From assembly GCA_014382465.1 (NCBI GenBank), contig JACNJP010000333.1:1-8499 (forward strand): a DNA stretch of 8,499 nucleotides. Reading direction: 5' to 3'. Under the pieces are notes generated by a model. That model ran no database searches. It was not told the origin of the DNA and saw only the letters and a list, made by a program, of their open reading frames with translations. This document shows positions 1-7,000 of this stretch, piece after piece. Origin of the DNA: Planctomycetota bacterium (GTDB lineage: Bacteria; Planctomycetota; UBA1135). Within the stretch, counting starts at the first letter, position 1. Every line of letters starts with the position of its first letter. The position numbers were made by a program, and so were the translations under genes.

Positions 1-365
1 CCACCGGCGCCTCTCCGCGTCCCGCCGCCCCGGCCGCCACCTGCGGCCGCGGCCGGCCCTTCAGCCCCCCCGCCTGGGTCGCCACGGCGCTCGGGGCCTG
101 CATGCTGACGATCATGGGCCTCGTCGCCGAGCGTCACGCGATCGATCTCACGGGCGCCACCGTGCGGGTGGAGAAGCACATGACCGCCGACCCCGTGCGG
201 CGGATCGCCGCCCTGCCGGTGACGATCAGCGTTCCTGGGCGGCTCGCGGACGCCGACCGTGTCCGGCTGGAGAACGCCGCTAAGACCTGCCCCGTCCACG
301 CCAGCCTCGGCGACACCATCGACCGCCCGATCCGCTTCGTGTGGGCGGGGTCAGACATCGATTGA
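1..365 (+). CDS. OsmC/Ohr-family peroxiredoxin-like protein, 3' part only
   Basis: The gene enters from the left edge; the first complete codon in frame is at position 3 and the stop is TGA at 363-365, leaving 120 visible residues. Seen: the segment FSPPAWVATALGACML, equivalent to the FSPxDLxxAALGxCM signature around the first (peroxidatic) cysteine of OsmC proteins, and later KTCPVHASLG, equivalent to the CPVHxSL motif carrying the second (resolving) cysteine. Both catalytic cysteines are therefore present. In this family the two thiols reduce hydroperoxides in the cytoplasm, commonly organic peroxides; the physiological substrate here cannot be told. Family length is about 135-150 residues, so only some 20-30 N-terminal residues are missing. 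The usual Asp after FSPT is absent (PPAW), a mild divergence. The last residues (GSDID) and the stop codon lie inside the left arm of the palindrome at 346-408, so the natural C-terminus was probably at or near VWA. Membership of the superfamily is secure; OsmC versus YhfA/Ohr-like subgroup is not resolved. Confidence 0.88.
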   Translation, partial: TGASPRPAAPAATCGRGRPFSPPAWVATALGACMLTIMGLVAERHAIDLTGATVRVEKHMTADPVRRIAALPVTISVPGRLADADRVRLENAAKTCPVHASLGDTIDRPIRFVWAGSDID

Positions 366-408
366 AACGAGGGGTCGTACCTCTGGTTTCAATCGATGTC
401 TGACCCCG
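346..408. repeat. 63-bp perfect palindrome at a convergent gene junction (REP-like)
   Basis: The arms at 346-368 and 386-408 are perfect 23-bp inverted repeats around a 17-nt centre that can itself pair weakly (369-372 with 380-383). Outer ends read GGGGTCAGAC inward. The left arm encodes the last residues and TGA stop of the OsmC gene. The right arm ends 3 bp short of the stop codon of the convergent PD40 gene at 412. A transcript from either side would form a very stable hairpin, so it can act as a bidirectional 3'-end or transcript stabiliser. No U-run follows on either strand, so it is not a canonical intrinsic terminator. The outer 10 bases match those of the palindrome at 3933-4015 at 8 of 10 positions, which suggests a dispersed REP-type family. 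No transposase is nearby. Confidence 0.85.
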
Positions 409-411
409 GGC

Positions 412-1494
412 TCAATCCACCCAGTCGGCGATGAAGAGGTTGGTGTCCCGCGGCGAGGCGTTGGCGCGGTTGCTGGCGAAGATCAGCCGCTTGCCGTCGT
501 GGCTGAACATCGGGAAGCCGTCGAAGGTGTTGTTGTAGGTGACGCGCTCGTTGCCGCTGCCGTCGACGTTGACCAGGAACAGGTCGAAGTCGCGGCCGCT
601 CTCCGAGGCCTGGTTGGAGCAGTAGATGATGCGCTTGCCGTCAGGGTGGAAGTAGGGCGCGAAATTGGCGGCCTGGTTGTGGGTGACCTGGATCTTGTTC
701 GAGCCGTCCAGGTCCATGACCCGGATCTGCAGCGCCATCGGCTCGATCGCGTCGTCGTCGAGCAGCGCTTGGTAGCGGGCCTTCTCCTCGGCCGTCTCGG
801 GGTAGTAGGCCCGGTAGACGATCTTCTCACCGTCCGGGCTGAAGAACGGCCCGCCGTCGTAGCCGAGCTTGTCGGTCAGCTGGACGATGTTCGAGCCGTC
901 GATGTCCATCAGGTAGATGTCGAGGTCGCCGTTGCGCCGCGAGGTGAAGACGATCTTGTCGCCGCGCGGGCTGACCACCGCCTCGGCGTCGTAGCCCGGC
1001 GCGACCGCGATCGGCCGCAGCTCCCAGGTGTCGAGGTCGCGGATGTAGAGGTCGAACTCGGGGTAGATCTTCCACACGTAGCCCTTGGAGAAGTCCGCCG
1101 GCGGCAGGCAGTCGTCCGAGGCGCCGTGGGTGCTGGCGAAGATCACCTGGCGGTCGTCGGGCATGAAGAAGGCGCAGGTGGTGCGGCCGGTGCCGGCGCT
1201 GACCAGCTTGCGCGAGCCGGTCAGCAGGTCGAGCACGTAGATCTGGTCGCACTTGCGGGCGCCGACGGTCGCCTGGTAGCTGATGCGGTCGCCGGCCCAG
1301 TTGAAGTAGCCCTCGGCGTTCTCGCCGGAGGTCGTCAGCCGCCGGACGTTCCCGAGGTGCTTCTCGCCCGGGACCACCAGGCTCTCCCTCGGGGGCAGGC
1401 CGACGTCCTGGGTGGCCGGCAGCGGCGCCACCGCCGGCGGCGCGGCGTGGGGATCCTGGGGCAGGGCGGTGAGCAGCAGGGCGGTGAGGATCAC
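412..1494 (-). CDS. Exported PD40 (TolB-like) beta-propeller protein
   Basis: A 360-residue protein. The start is taken as GTG at 1494-1492 because AGGAAG (1507-1502) lies 7 nt upstream, the GTG overlaps the yidD stop as GTGA, and this start gives a hydrophobic N-terminus (ILTALLLTAL) suited to a short signal peptide. The frame stays open further upstream, but that part is a shadow of yidD. Six PD40/WD40-like blades are visible at about residues 64, 109, 173, 217, 280 and 328, with the repeated SPDGxKIVFxS pattern (SPRGDKIVFTS, SPDGEKIVYR, HPDGKRIIYCSN, SHDGKRLIFASN), and D-x-D-G-S turns between them. These make a six-bladed propeller like the C-terminal half of TolB, but the TolB N-terminal domain and the tol-pal genes are absent, so it should not be called TolB. 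Such propellers usually bind proteins or ligands in the periplasm; no catalytic residue is evident. It is the third gene after rnpA and yidD. Confidence 0.85.
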   Translation of the reverse strand: MILTALLLTALPQDPHAAPPAVAPLPATQDVGLPPRESLVVPGEKHLGNVRRLTTSGENAEGYFNWAGDRISYQATVGARKCDQIYVLDLLTGSRKLVSAGTGRTTCAFFMPDDRQVIFASTHGASDDCLPPADFSKGYVWKIYPEFDLYIRDLDTWELRPIAVAPGYDAEAVVSPRGDKIVFTSRRNGDLDIYLMDIDGSNIVQLTDKLGYDGGPFFSPDGEKIVYRAYYPETAEEKARYQALLDDDAIEPMALQIRVMDLDGSNKIQVTHNQAANFAPYFHPDGKRIIYCSNQASESGRDFDLFLVNVDGSGNERVTYNNTFDGFPMFSHDGKRLIFASNRANASPRDTNLFIADWVD

Positions 1495-1724
1495 TTGGGG
1501 GCTTCCTTTTTGAGGGGGACCGGGTCGTAGCCGCCCCGGCAGAGCGGCTGGCAGCGCAGGATCCGCCAAACGGCGAACAGCGCGCCCTTGAAGGCGCCGT
1601 GGACTTCGATGGCTTCGTGGGCGTATTCCGAGCAGGTCGGGGTGAAACGGCACTTGCCGGGGCCCAGGAGGGGGCTGAGGACAACGCGGTAGAGGCGGAT
1701 CAGGCGCTGGAGGATCCACTTCAA
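1491..1724 (-). CDS. yidD: Membrane protein insertion efficiency factor YidD
   Basis: A 77-residue protein of standard family length. Seen: an amphipathic N-terminus (LQRLIRLYRVVLSPLLGPGK), then CRFTPTCSEYAHEAIEVHG at residues 25-43 and ILRCQPLCRGGYDPVP at 55-70, which are the hallmark YidD motifs with cysteines 25, 31, 58 and 62. YidD sits at the inner face of the cytoplasmic membrane and assists YidC/Sec-dependent insertion of membrane proteins. The start is TTG at 1724-1722, chosen because it yields the canonical N-terminus and no nearer ATG exists. It overlaps the rnpA stop as TTGA, and its own stop overlaps the next start as GTGA, so translation is probably coupled on both sides. No strong ribosome binding site is seen before the TTG, consistent with reinitiation after rnpA. 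yidC, the usual next gene, is replaced by the PD40 protein gene. Confidence 0.95.
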   Translation of the reverse strand: MKWILQRLIRLYRVVLSPLLGPGKCRFTPTCSEYAHEAIEVHGAFKGALFAVWRILRCQPLCRGGYDPVPLKKEAPK

Positions 1725-2083
1725 CGAGTTATCTTTCGTTCCGCCTTGCGCAAGAGTGTCACCAACTCGTCACGAACCGCGGGGGTTCTCATGTCTCGGA
1801 ACGGACCGCGCGGGATGAGGATCAGGTCCAGGGCCGGTCGATCCGGCCCCAATTCCCTCCAGGCGGCCCGCAGGACCCTCTTGACCCGGTTCCGGCGCAC
1901 CGCCGAGCGGTCGTAGCGGCGGCCGACCGAGACCCCCAGGCGGCCCCGCGCGGGGTTCTCAGCGGGGGTCGCGACGACTAGAATGAGCCGCCCGCCGGCG
2001 CGGACGCCCCGTCGATAGACGCGCGTGAAGTCCGCCTGCAGGCGCAGCCGGTCCAGCCGCGAGAATTTGCCCGTCCGCTCCAT
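1721..2083 (-). CDS. rnpA: Ribonuclease P protein component
   Basis: A 120-residue basic protein, normal for the family. It starts MERTGKFSRLDRLR, has the central strand segment RGRLGVSVGRRYDRSAVRRN, and carries the signature RNRVKRVLRAAWREL at residues 64-78 (the RNR motif that contacts RNase P RNA). RnpA binds the catalytic RNA and helps it remove 5' leaders from tRNA precursors. ATG at 2083-2081 is chosen because family members begin a few residues before this F/LxRxxRLxxxxDF segment; the in-frame extension to 2242 is low-complexity R/A/S/T sequence shared with the antisense gene. No clear Shine-Dalgarno sequence precedes it. It is first in the minus-strand rnpA-yidD-PD40 unit. The ribosomal protein L34 gene rpmH, normally directly upstream, is absent; a divergent gene begins on the same CATG instead. 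Confidence 0.95.
   Translation of the reverse strand: MERTGKFSRLDRLRLQADFTRVYRRGVRAGGRLILVVATPAENPARGRLGVSVGRRYDRSAVRRNRVKRVLRAAWRELGPDRPALDLILIPRGPFRDMRTPAVRDELVTLLRKAERKITR
1956..1984 (+). promoter_or_regulatory. Candidate sigma70-type promoter inside rnpA
   Basis: TTCTCA (1956-1961), a 17-bp spacer and TAGAAT (1979-1984) match the -35 and -10 consensus at 4 and 5 of 6 bases on the + strand. It would begin transcription near 1991, about 90 nt before the ATG at 2082, and could drive the hypothetical-lat pair. It lies wholly within rnpA coding sequence, so the match may be fortuitous. Confidence 0.25.
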
Positions 2084-2585
2084 GGTTCGCCAACACGATA
2101 CGCCCGGCCTTCCCGCTCCGGAAGCCCGCCCGGCCGCCAGACGCCGGCTGGTCCTCGCGGTGGCCGATGGCCTGCCGTCGGCGGTGGCGGCCGAGCGGCT
2201 GGTGGCCGCCTGGCTAGAGCGATGGCCGGGCCGGCCCGTCACGCTGGTCCAGGTCTCGGCCCGGCTCTACGCCGGCCTCGTGGAGCACCTGCGGCCCCGC
2301 CTGCTCAAGCTGGCGGCCTTCCCTGGCCCCTTCCCGGGCTTCCGCGAGCGGATCCGGGCCGGCCTCGACGACGGCGGCACCCTGGTCGCCGGCGGACGCA
2401 CCCTGGCAGACGGCTCGGTGGAGCCTACTCTCTTCCTTAACCTCGACCCGGCGGCGCGTCTGCTCCAGGACGCCGCCCCCTCCGGCCCGCTCCTCGCGGT
2501 GCTCCGGAGCGAAGACGGGGACCTCCCCGCGCCCGGCCCAGCGCACCTCGTGCTGCGCCTCGACCCCGACCCTCAAGACGACTAG
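2082..2585 (+). CDS. Hypothetical protein encoded immediately upstream of lat
   Basis: I do not recognise this 167-residue protein. It has no membrane segment or signal peptide. After an Arg/Pro/Ala-rich start, a hydrophobic strand-like segment RRRLVLAVADGLPS begins near residue 21, followed by alternating hydrophobic strands and helices (PVTLVQVSARLYAGLVEHL, GTLVAGGRTLADGSVEPTLF, GPLLAVLRSEDGDLP) that suggest a soluble alpha/beta fold. No CxxC, HxH or Walker motif is seen. ATG at 2082 is the nominal start, but it has no clear ribosome binding site and shares CATG with the rnpA start; a GTG at 2160 in frame is an alternative that would trim 26 variable residues. The gene ends in TAG at 2583-2585 and the lat ribosome binding site overlaps that stop, so the two are very likely one operon. 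GC-rich codon choice matches the neighbours, which supports a real gene. Confidence 0.6.
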   Translation: MVRQHDTPGLPAPEARPAARRRLVLAVADGLPSAVAAERLVAAWLERWPGRPVTLVQVSARLYAGLVEHLRPRLLKLAAFPGPFPGFRERIRAGLDDGGTLVAGGRTLADGSVEPTLFLNLDPAARLLQDAAPSGPLLAVLRSEDGDLPAPGPAHLVLRLDPDPQDD

Positions 2586-2589
2586 GAGA
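2584..2589 (+). promoter_or_regulatory. Ribosome binding site of lat
   Basis: AGGAGA overlaps the TAG stop of the upstream gene and lies 4 nt before the ATG at 2594. It fixes the lat start and implies that the upstream ribosome terminates on the lat ribosome binding site. Confidence 0.7.
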
Positions 2590-2593
2590 ATCG

Positions 2594-3922
2594 ATGCAGA
2601 CCACGGCCACGACCCAGGGGATCGCCCCCGAGAACGTCCACGACACCCTCCGGAATTGGATGCTGGTGGACGGCTACCCGCTGGTCTGCGACCTCGAGGC
2701 CTCCCGCGGCGCGACCCTGGTCGACGCCCGCAGCGGCCGCGAATTCCTCGACTTCTTCGGCTGCTTCGGCAGCACCCCGATCGGCTGGAACCCGCCGGCC
2801 CTGCGGGACCCGGCCTTCCTCGCCGCCGCCGCCGCCGCGGTGGTCAACAAGCCTGCCAATTCGGACCTCTACACCGCCGAGCTGGCGGCCTTCGTCCGGG
2901 CCATCGGCGAGGGCGTGGCCCCCGAGGGCTACCGGCACTTCTTCTTCGTCGACGGCGGCGCCCTGGCGGTCGAAAACGCCCTCAAGGTGGCCTTCGACTG
3001 GAAGGTCCGGCGCAACCGCGCCAAGGGCGTCGACGCCGACGTCGGCGGCAAGATCCTGCACTTCCGCCACGCCTTCCACGGTCGCACGGGCTACACCATG
3101 AGCCTGACCAACACCGACCCCGCCAAGGTCAACCACTTCCCGAAGTTCGACTGGCCGCGGGTCGACAGCCCGGCGCTGCGCTTCCCGCTCGACCAGGCGG
3201 CGCTGGCCGAGGCCCTGGCCGCGGAGACCGCCTCGCTGGCGCAGATCGACGCCGCCTTCGCCAAGCACGGCGACGACATCGCCGCGATCATCATCGAGCC
3301 GATCCAGTGCGAGGGCGGCGACCGGCACTTCCGCGCCGAGTTCCTGCAGGCGCTGCAGGCGCGCTGCGAGCGCTACGACTGCCTGTTCATCGTCGACGAG
3401 GTCCAGGTCGGCTTCTTCACCACCGGCCGGACCTGGTGCTACGAGCACTTCGGCGTCCAGCCGGACATCATCGCCTTCGGCAAGAAGTCACAGCAGTGCG
3501 GCCTGGTGGCCGGGCCCAAGATCGACCTGGTGCCGGACAACGTCTTCCAGGTGCCGAGCCGCATCAACTCGACCTGGGGCGGCAACCTGGTCGACATGGT
3601 GCGCGCCACCAAGGTGCTCGAGGTGGTCCGCGACCAGGAGCTGGCCGCCAACGCCGCCGCCCGCGGCGCCCAGTGGCTCGAGGGCATGCGGGCGATCGCC
3701 GCCGAAAAGCCCGGCGTGGTCAGCAACGTCCGCGGCCTCGGCCTGGTGATGGCCTTCGACCTGCCGGACGGCGCGGCCCGCAAGGCCTGCCTGGCCGCCA
3801 TGGCCGACAAGGGCCTGCTGGCCCTCGCCTGCGGTCCCCGCAGCGTCCGCTTCCGCCCGCACCTGGCCGTGACCGCCGAGGACGTCGACCGCTGCCTCCA
3901 GCTGACCCGGGCGGCTCTTTAG
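2594..3922 (+). CDS. lat: L-lysine 6-transaminase (class III, PLP-dependent)
   Basis: A 442-residue cytoplasmic enzyme that moves the epsilon-amino group of L-lysine to 2-oxoglutarate, giving 2-aminoadipate semialdehyde (which cyclises to piperideine-6-carboxylate) and glutamate. It follows the mycobacterial Rv3290c enzyme, as I remember it, over nearly its whole length: NKPANSDLYT (85-94), FFVDGGALAVENALKVAFDWK (117-137), RHAFHGRTGYTMSLTNT (158-174), PKFDWPR (183-189), EPIQCEGGDRHFR (235-247), IVDEVQVGF (266-274), DIIAFGKKSQQCG (291-303), PSRINSTWGGNLVDMVRA (321-338) and VRFRP (418-422). K297 is the expected Schiff-base lysine; E240 and R419 align with the E243 substrate switch and R422 of the mycobacterial protein at the same three-residue offset. 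A strong ribosome binding site fixes the ATG. No aminoadipate-semialdehyde dehydrogenase or beta-lactam gene is in view, so the role could be lysine catabolism, osmolyte or secondary metabolism. A run of seven alanines (77-83) is a local oddity. The TAG stop forms the outer edge of the following palindrome. Confidence 0.93.
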   Translation: MQTTATTQGIAPENVHDTLRNWMLVDGYPLVCDLEASRGATLVDARSGREFLDFFGCFGSTPIGWNPPALRDPAFLAAAAAAVVNKPANSDLYTAELAAFVRAIGEGVAPEGYRHFFFVDGGALAVENALKVAFDWKVRRNRAKGVDADVGGKILHFRHAFHGRTGYTMSLTNTDPAKVNHFPKFDWPRVDSPALRFPLDQAALAEALAAETASLAQIDAAFAKHGDDIAAIIIEPIQCEGGDRHFRAEFLQALQARCERYDCLFIVDEVQVGFFTTGRTWCYEHFGVQPDIIAFGKKSQQCGLVAGPKIDLVPDNVFQVPSRINSTWGGNLVDMVRATKVLEVVRDQELAANAAARGAQWLEGMRAIAAEKPGVVSNVRGLGLVMAFDLPDGAARKACLAAMADKGLLALACGPRSVRFRPHLAVTAEDVDRCLQLTRAAL

Positions 3923-4022
3923 AAGAGAGGAAGGTGTCAGGCTCGCTCGAATCGTTTTCGGCGGCAGCGGCGAGGTCCCGTTCCCGCGGAAAACGATTCG
4001 AGCGAGCCTGACACCCTCTTCT
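3921..4022. repeat. Long palindrome filling the lat / giant-protein convergent junction (REP-like)
   Basis: The core arms at 3933-3959 and 3989-4015 are perfect 27-bp inverted repeats separated by 29 nt. Outside them a further 7-bp pairing (AGAAGAG at 3921-3927 with CTCTTCT at 4016-4022) is separated from the core by 5 unpaired bases on the left only. Ends read GGTGTCAGGC inward, matching the palindrome at 346-408 at 8 of 10 positions. The element occupies the whole gap between the TAG of lat (3920-3922) and the TAG of the convergent gene (minus strand, 4025-4023). Pyrimidine-rich flanks follow the hairpin in both directions, so weak bidirectional termination is plausible, though no true U-run exists. 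REP-type or miniature element origin is inferred; no transposase is present. Confidence 0.88.
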
Positions 4023-7000
4023 CTACAACTCGACCGAGGCGGTGGGTTGGAGGCCTTGCCAGGCGGCGGGGACGGCTTGGCCGCCGTGGGAGCCTAGGGC
4101 GGCCACCAGGGCCTGGTAGGCCTCCTCGACCTCCGGGCAGTCGCTGGCGGCCTTGGCCTTGTCCAGGTTGCTGAGCACCCGGGCCTGGTCGCGGCCTGCC
4201 TCGGCGTCGTCGGCGGCCTTCTGGAAGTAGGTCCAGGCGCGGCGGGCCGCCCGGACCTCCTTGTCCTTGTCGAGCTTGCGCAGGCGCTCGCCGGCCAGGT
4301 CGCCGGTGGCGGTGCCGAGAAACTCGGCGGCGCAGGTCCGGAGCAGGACCTCGGCGCGGATCGGATATCCGGCCTCGAGCGCCGCGGCGGCCGCCACCGG
4401 CAGCTCGATTCCGGCGGCCTCGATCCGAGCCTGGAGCGCCTTGGCCTCGGCCACCTCGGGCTCGAAGTCGGCGTCGAGGGCCACCAGGGGCCGGATCGCC
4501 TCCAGCGCCTGGCGGATCTGGCCGCGCTGCGCAAGGTCCCGCGACGCCTCCACCGCGCCGGCCAGCCGCGCCAGCTCGCGCAGGTGGCGCCGCTCGACCA
4601 GGTCCTTGAGCGGGCCGTCGAGGAAGGTCTCGCCGGCCAGCGGATCCCAGCCGATGCCGATCCTGAAGCCGGGGTCGCCCTCCCAGACCACCGTGCCGTC
4701 GACGTCCAGCACCAGGATCCGCGGCAGCCCGTAGCCCTCGGCGCGCAGGTTGTAGGCGTTGTAGCTCTTGCTCGCCACATCCATGGCCACGGCCACGCCC
4801 GGCATCGGGTGGCTCTCGAGGTAGGCCTTGACCTCGGCCGGCGTGTGCTGGCTGCTGACCAGGGCGACGAAGCGCAGGCCGAGCTCGCCGTACTCCTCCG
4901 CCAGGTGGGCGTAGTACTCGGTGGTCGGGATCACCTCGTCCTGGTAGGGAGCCCAGAAGATCAGCGCCGCCGGCCGGCCCCTCAATTGCTCGAGCCGGGC
5001 CGGGAAATCCCCCTGGAGGACCTCCCCCAGCTCCAGCGGCGGCGGCTCGATGCCGGAGAAGCTGCCCGGCGCCCGCTGCACCTCGGCGTTGGCGATGCGC
5101 TCCATCGCCAGCTCGCGCTCGATGCGCGCCGCCGGGTCGTGCGGGTCGCGCGCCAGCAGCCGGATGTTCTGGAAGTTGGCGCCGCCGGTGCCGCAGATCA
5201 GGCCGAAGCCGCCGCGCACGCTGTCGCGCGAGGGCATCCGCATGCTGCGCACGTACTGGCCGTTGAGGTAGACGTCGAGGTTGGCGTCGACGACGTCGAT
5301 GCGCAGCCGCTCCCAGCCCTTGCCGAGCAGCACCGTGCGGTGGTCGCGGACCGTCCACAGGCCGCCGGCCTGGCTGGAGATGTCCAGGTAGCCCGTCGGG
5401 TGCATCACCACGGCGTTGAAGTTGGTGCCGTCCTTGCGGCCGAAGCACAGCCCCATCAGGGTGGCGTCGCGGCCGAACTGCATCTCCGCCTCGAGCGAGA
5501 AGTCGGCGTCGAAGGTGACGTCGCAGCTCAGCTCCTGGGTCTGGAAGCTGCCCTCGGCGGTGGCCATGTTCGGGTCGGCCTCGACGCTCGCCTCGATCAT
5601 CTTGCCGTAGGCGCGGTAGGCGTCGCCGCCGCTCCAGCCCTCGAGGTCGAACTCGTTGTAGGCGACCTTCCAGCGCGCCAGGCTGATGCCGGTCTCGCGG
5701 GCCACCTCGACGTAGAAGTCGAGCGCCTCGGTCAGGGAGTAGTTGGCGCTCATGCGGCGGGCGATCTCCAGCGCCATTGTCGGCAGGCCGCGGTCGCGGT
5801 AGGAGCGGGCCAGCGCCAGGCCCTCGGTCAGCAGCTCCTGCTTGAGCTTCTGGTGGCGGCGGAAGAGCGGGTCGAGCTTGCGGATCTTCTCGGCGGCCAC
5901 CGGGATGCGCTCGTCTCCGGTCACGCCGCGCAGCTCTAGCTCGCGGGCGAACTGCAGGTAGAGCGCCAGGGCCCGGTCGAGCTCGTCGTTCTCCTCGAGC
6001 GCCCCGGCCAGCTTCCACACCACCTCCGGGTCCTCCGGCATGTGGGTGAAGGCCTCCTGGTAGAACTCGATCGCCAGCCGCAGGTCGCCGCGGCCCAGGG
6101 CCAGGTCGCCGTACTCGAGGTTGTTCTTGCCGGCCGACACCTTGCCGCGCTGGACCTCGCGCAGGTTGAGGATCCAGTCCTTCCACAGCGCGTTGAGGGC
6201 GTCGATGTCGCGCACCGGCGACAGCGGCGCCGACTTCTTCGACAGCACGATCGACTCGAAGTGCTCGATCGGATCGCCGCGGCCGGCGGCGCCGCTCAGG
6301 TAGTACTCGTGCAGCGCCTCGCGGAACACCGGCAACCCGGTCTCCTCGTCGCGGAAGTTGTAGAGGAAATAGACCACGCCCCAGGTCGGCGCGTACCACG
6401 GCGGCCCCCAGCGGTAGTCGCCCTGGACGACGATGCGGAAGGTCGGGGCGGTCTCGGGCGAGGTCCAGTTGCCCTGGGCGTCCGGCTTGGCGTCGCCGCC
6501 GCTGCCCATCCAGCCCACGTCCATGCGCGCCGCCAGCGGGAACAGGCGGTGGTTGGGGACCTGGTTCCACTTGACGGTGCCGTTGGAGAGGATCGTAGTG
6601 CCCTCGAAGAAGCTGGCGTAGGCCTCGTTGAGCCAGCCCGGCACGCCGCCCTTGCCGGTCAGGCTGACGAACTGGTGGGCCGCCTCGTGGAACAGCGTGC
6701 CGTACATCTGGCGGATGGTCTCCTTGCCGGAGGAGCCGCCGAGGTAGGTCTGCACCGTGCTGCCGTTGAAGAAGCCGCCGGTCCAGTCGTTCTCCGGCAG
6801 GTTGTTCTCCTCGAGGTACTCCTTGCGGGTGCGGTAGATCAGGACGCCGATCTTGGGCGTCGGGCCGCCGTCCTCCTTGTATTGGAAGAATTTCCGGTAG
6901 GCCCGGTTCATCTGCTCCATCGCGATCGAGGAGGTCTGCAGCACCAGGTAGCCGGCGTCGGTCTTGTAGCGGTAGTTCTCGCCGTCCTTCTCCCAGGCGG

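Noticed and set aside
346..408. A classical rho-independent terminator.
   Set aside because: The hairpin is strong, but no T-run follows on either strand and the arms are far longer than usual terminator stems.
412..1494. Calling the propeller protein TolB.
   Set aside because: It has PD40 repeats, but the N-terminal TolB domain and neighbouring tol-pal genes are missing.
259..1530. A 423-codon + frame across the PD40 gene and part of yidD.
   Set aside because: Low-complexity V/E/G/D/R composition antisense to six clear PD40 repeats; a shadow frame.
2084..2580. A possible rpmH (L34) gene upstream of rnpA on the minus strand.
   Set aside because: No minus-strand frame here shows the highly conserved MKRTYQPSxxKR or GFRxRM motifs of L34.
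2819..2843. GCC repeat giving an alanine run in lat, considered as an insertion or slippage defect.
   Set aside because: The frame is maintained and the run lies before the conserved NKPANSD segment, in a variable helix; it looks like harmless GC-driven expansion.
2594..3922. lat as part of a beta-lactam (cephamycin) gene cluster.
   Set aside because: No ACV synthetase, isopenicillin N synthase or dehydrogenase gene is in the window; the neighbours are housekeeping or unrelated.
2656..4011. A 451-codon + frame overlapping lat in another phase.
   Set aside because: R/P/G-rich shadow frame; the alternative frame matches L-lysine 6-transaminase along its whole length.
346..4022. A CRISPR array or tandem direct repeats formed by the two palindromes.
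   Set aside because: Only two copies 3.5 kb apart, with different stem interiors and no regular spacer structure.
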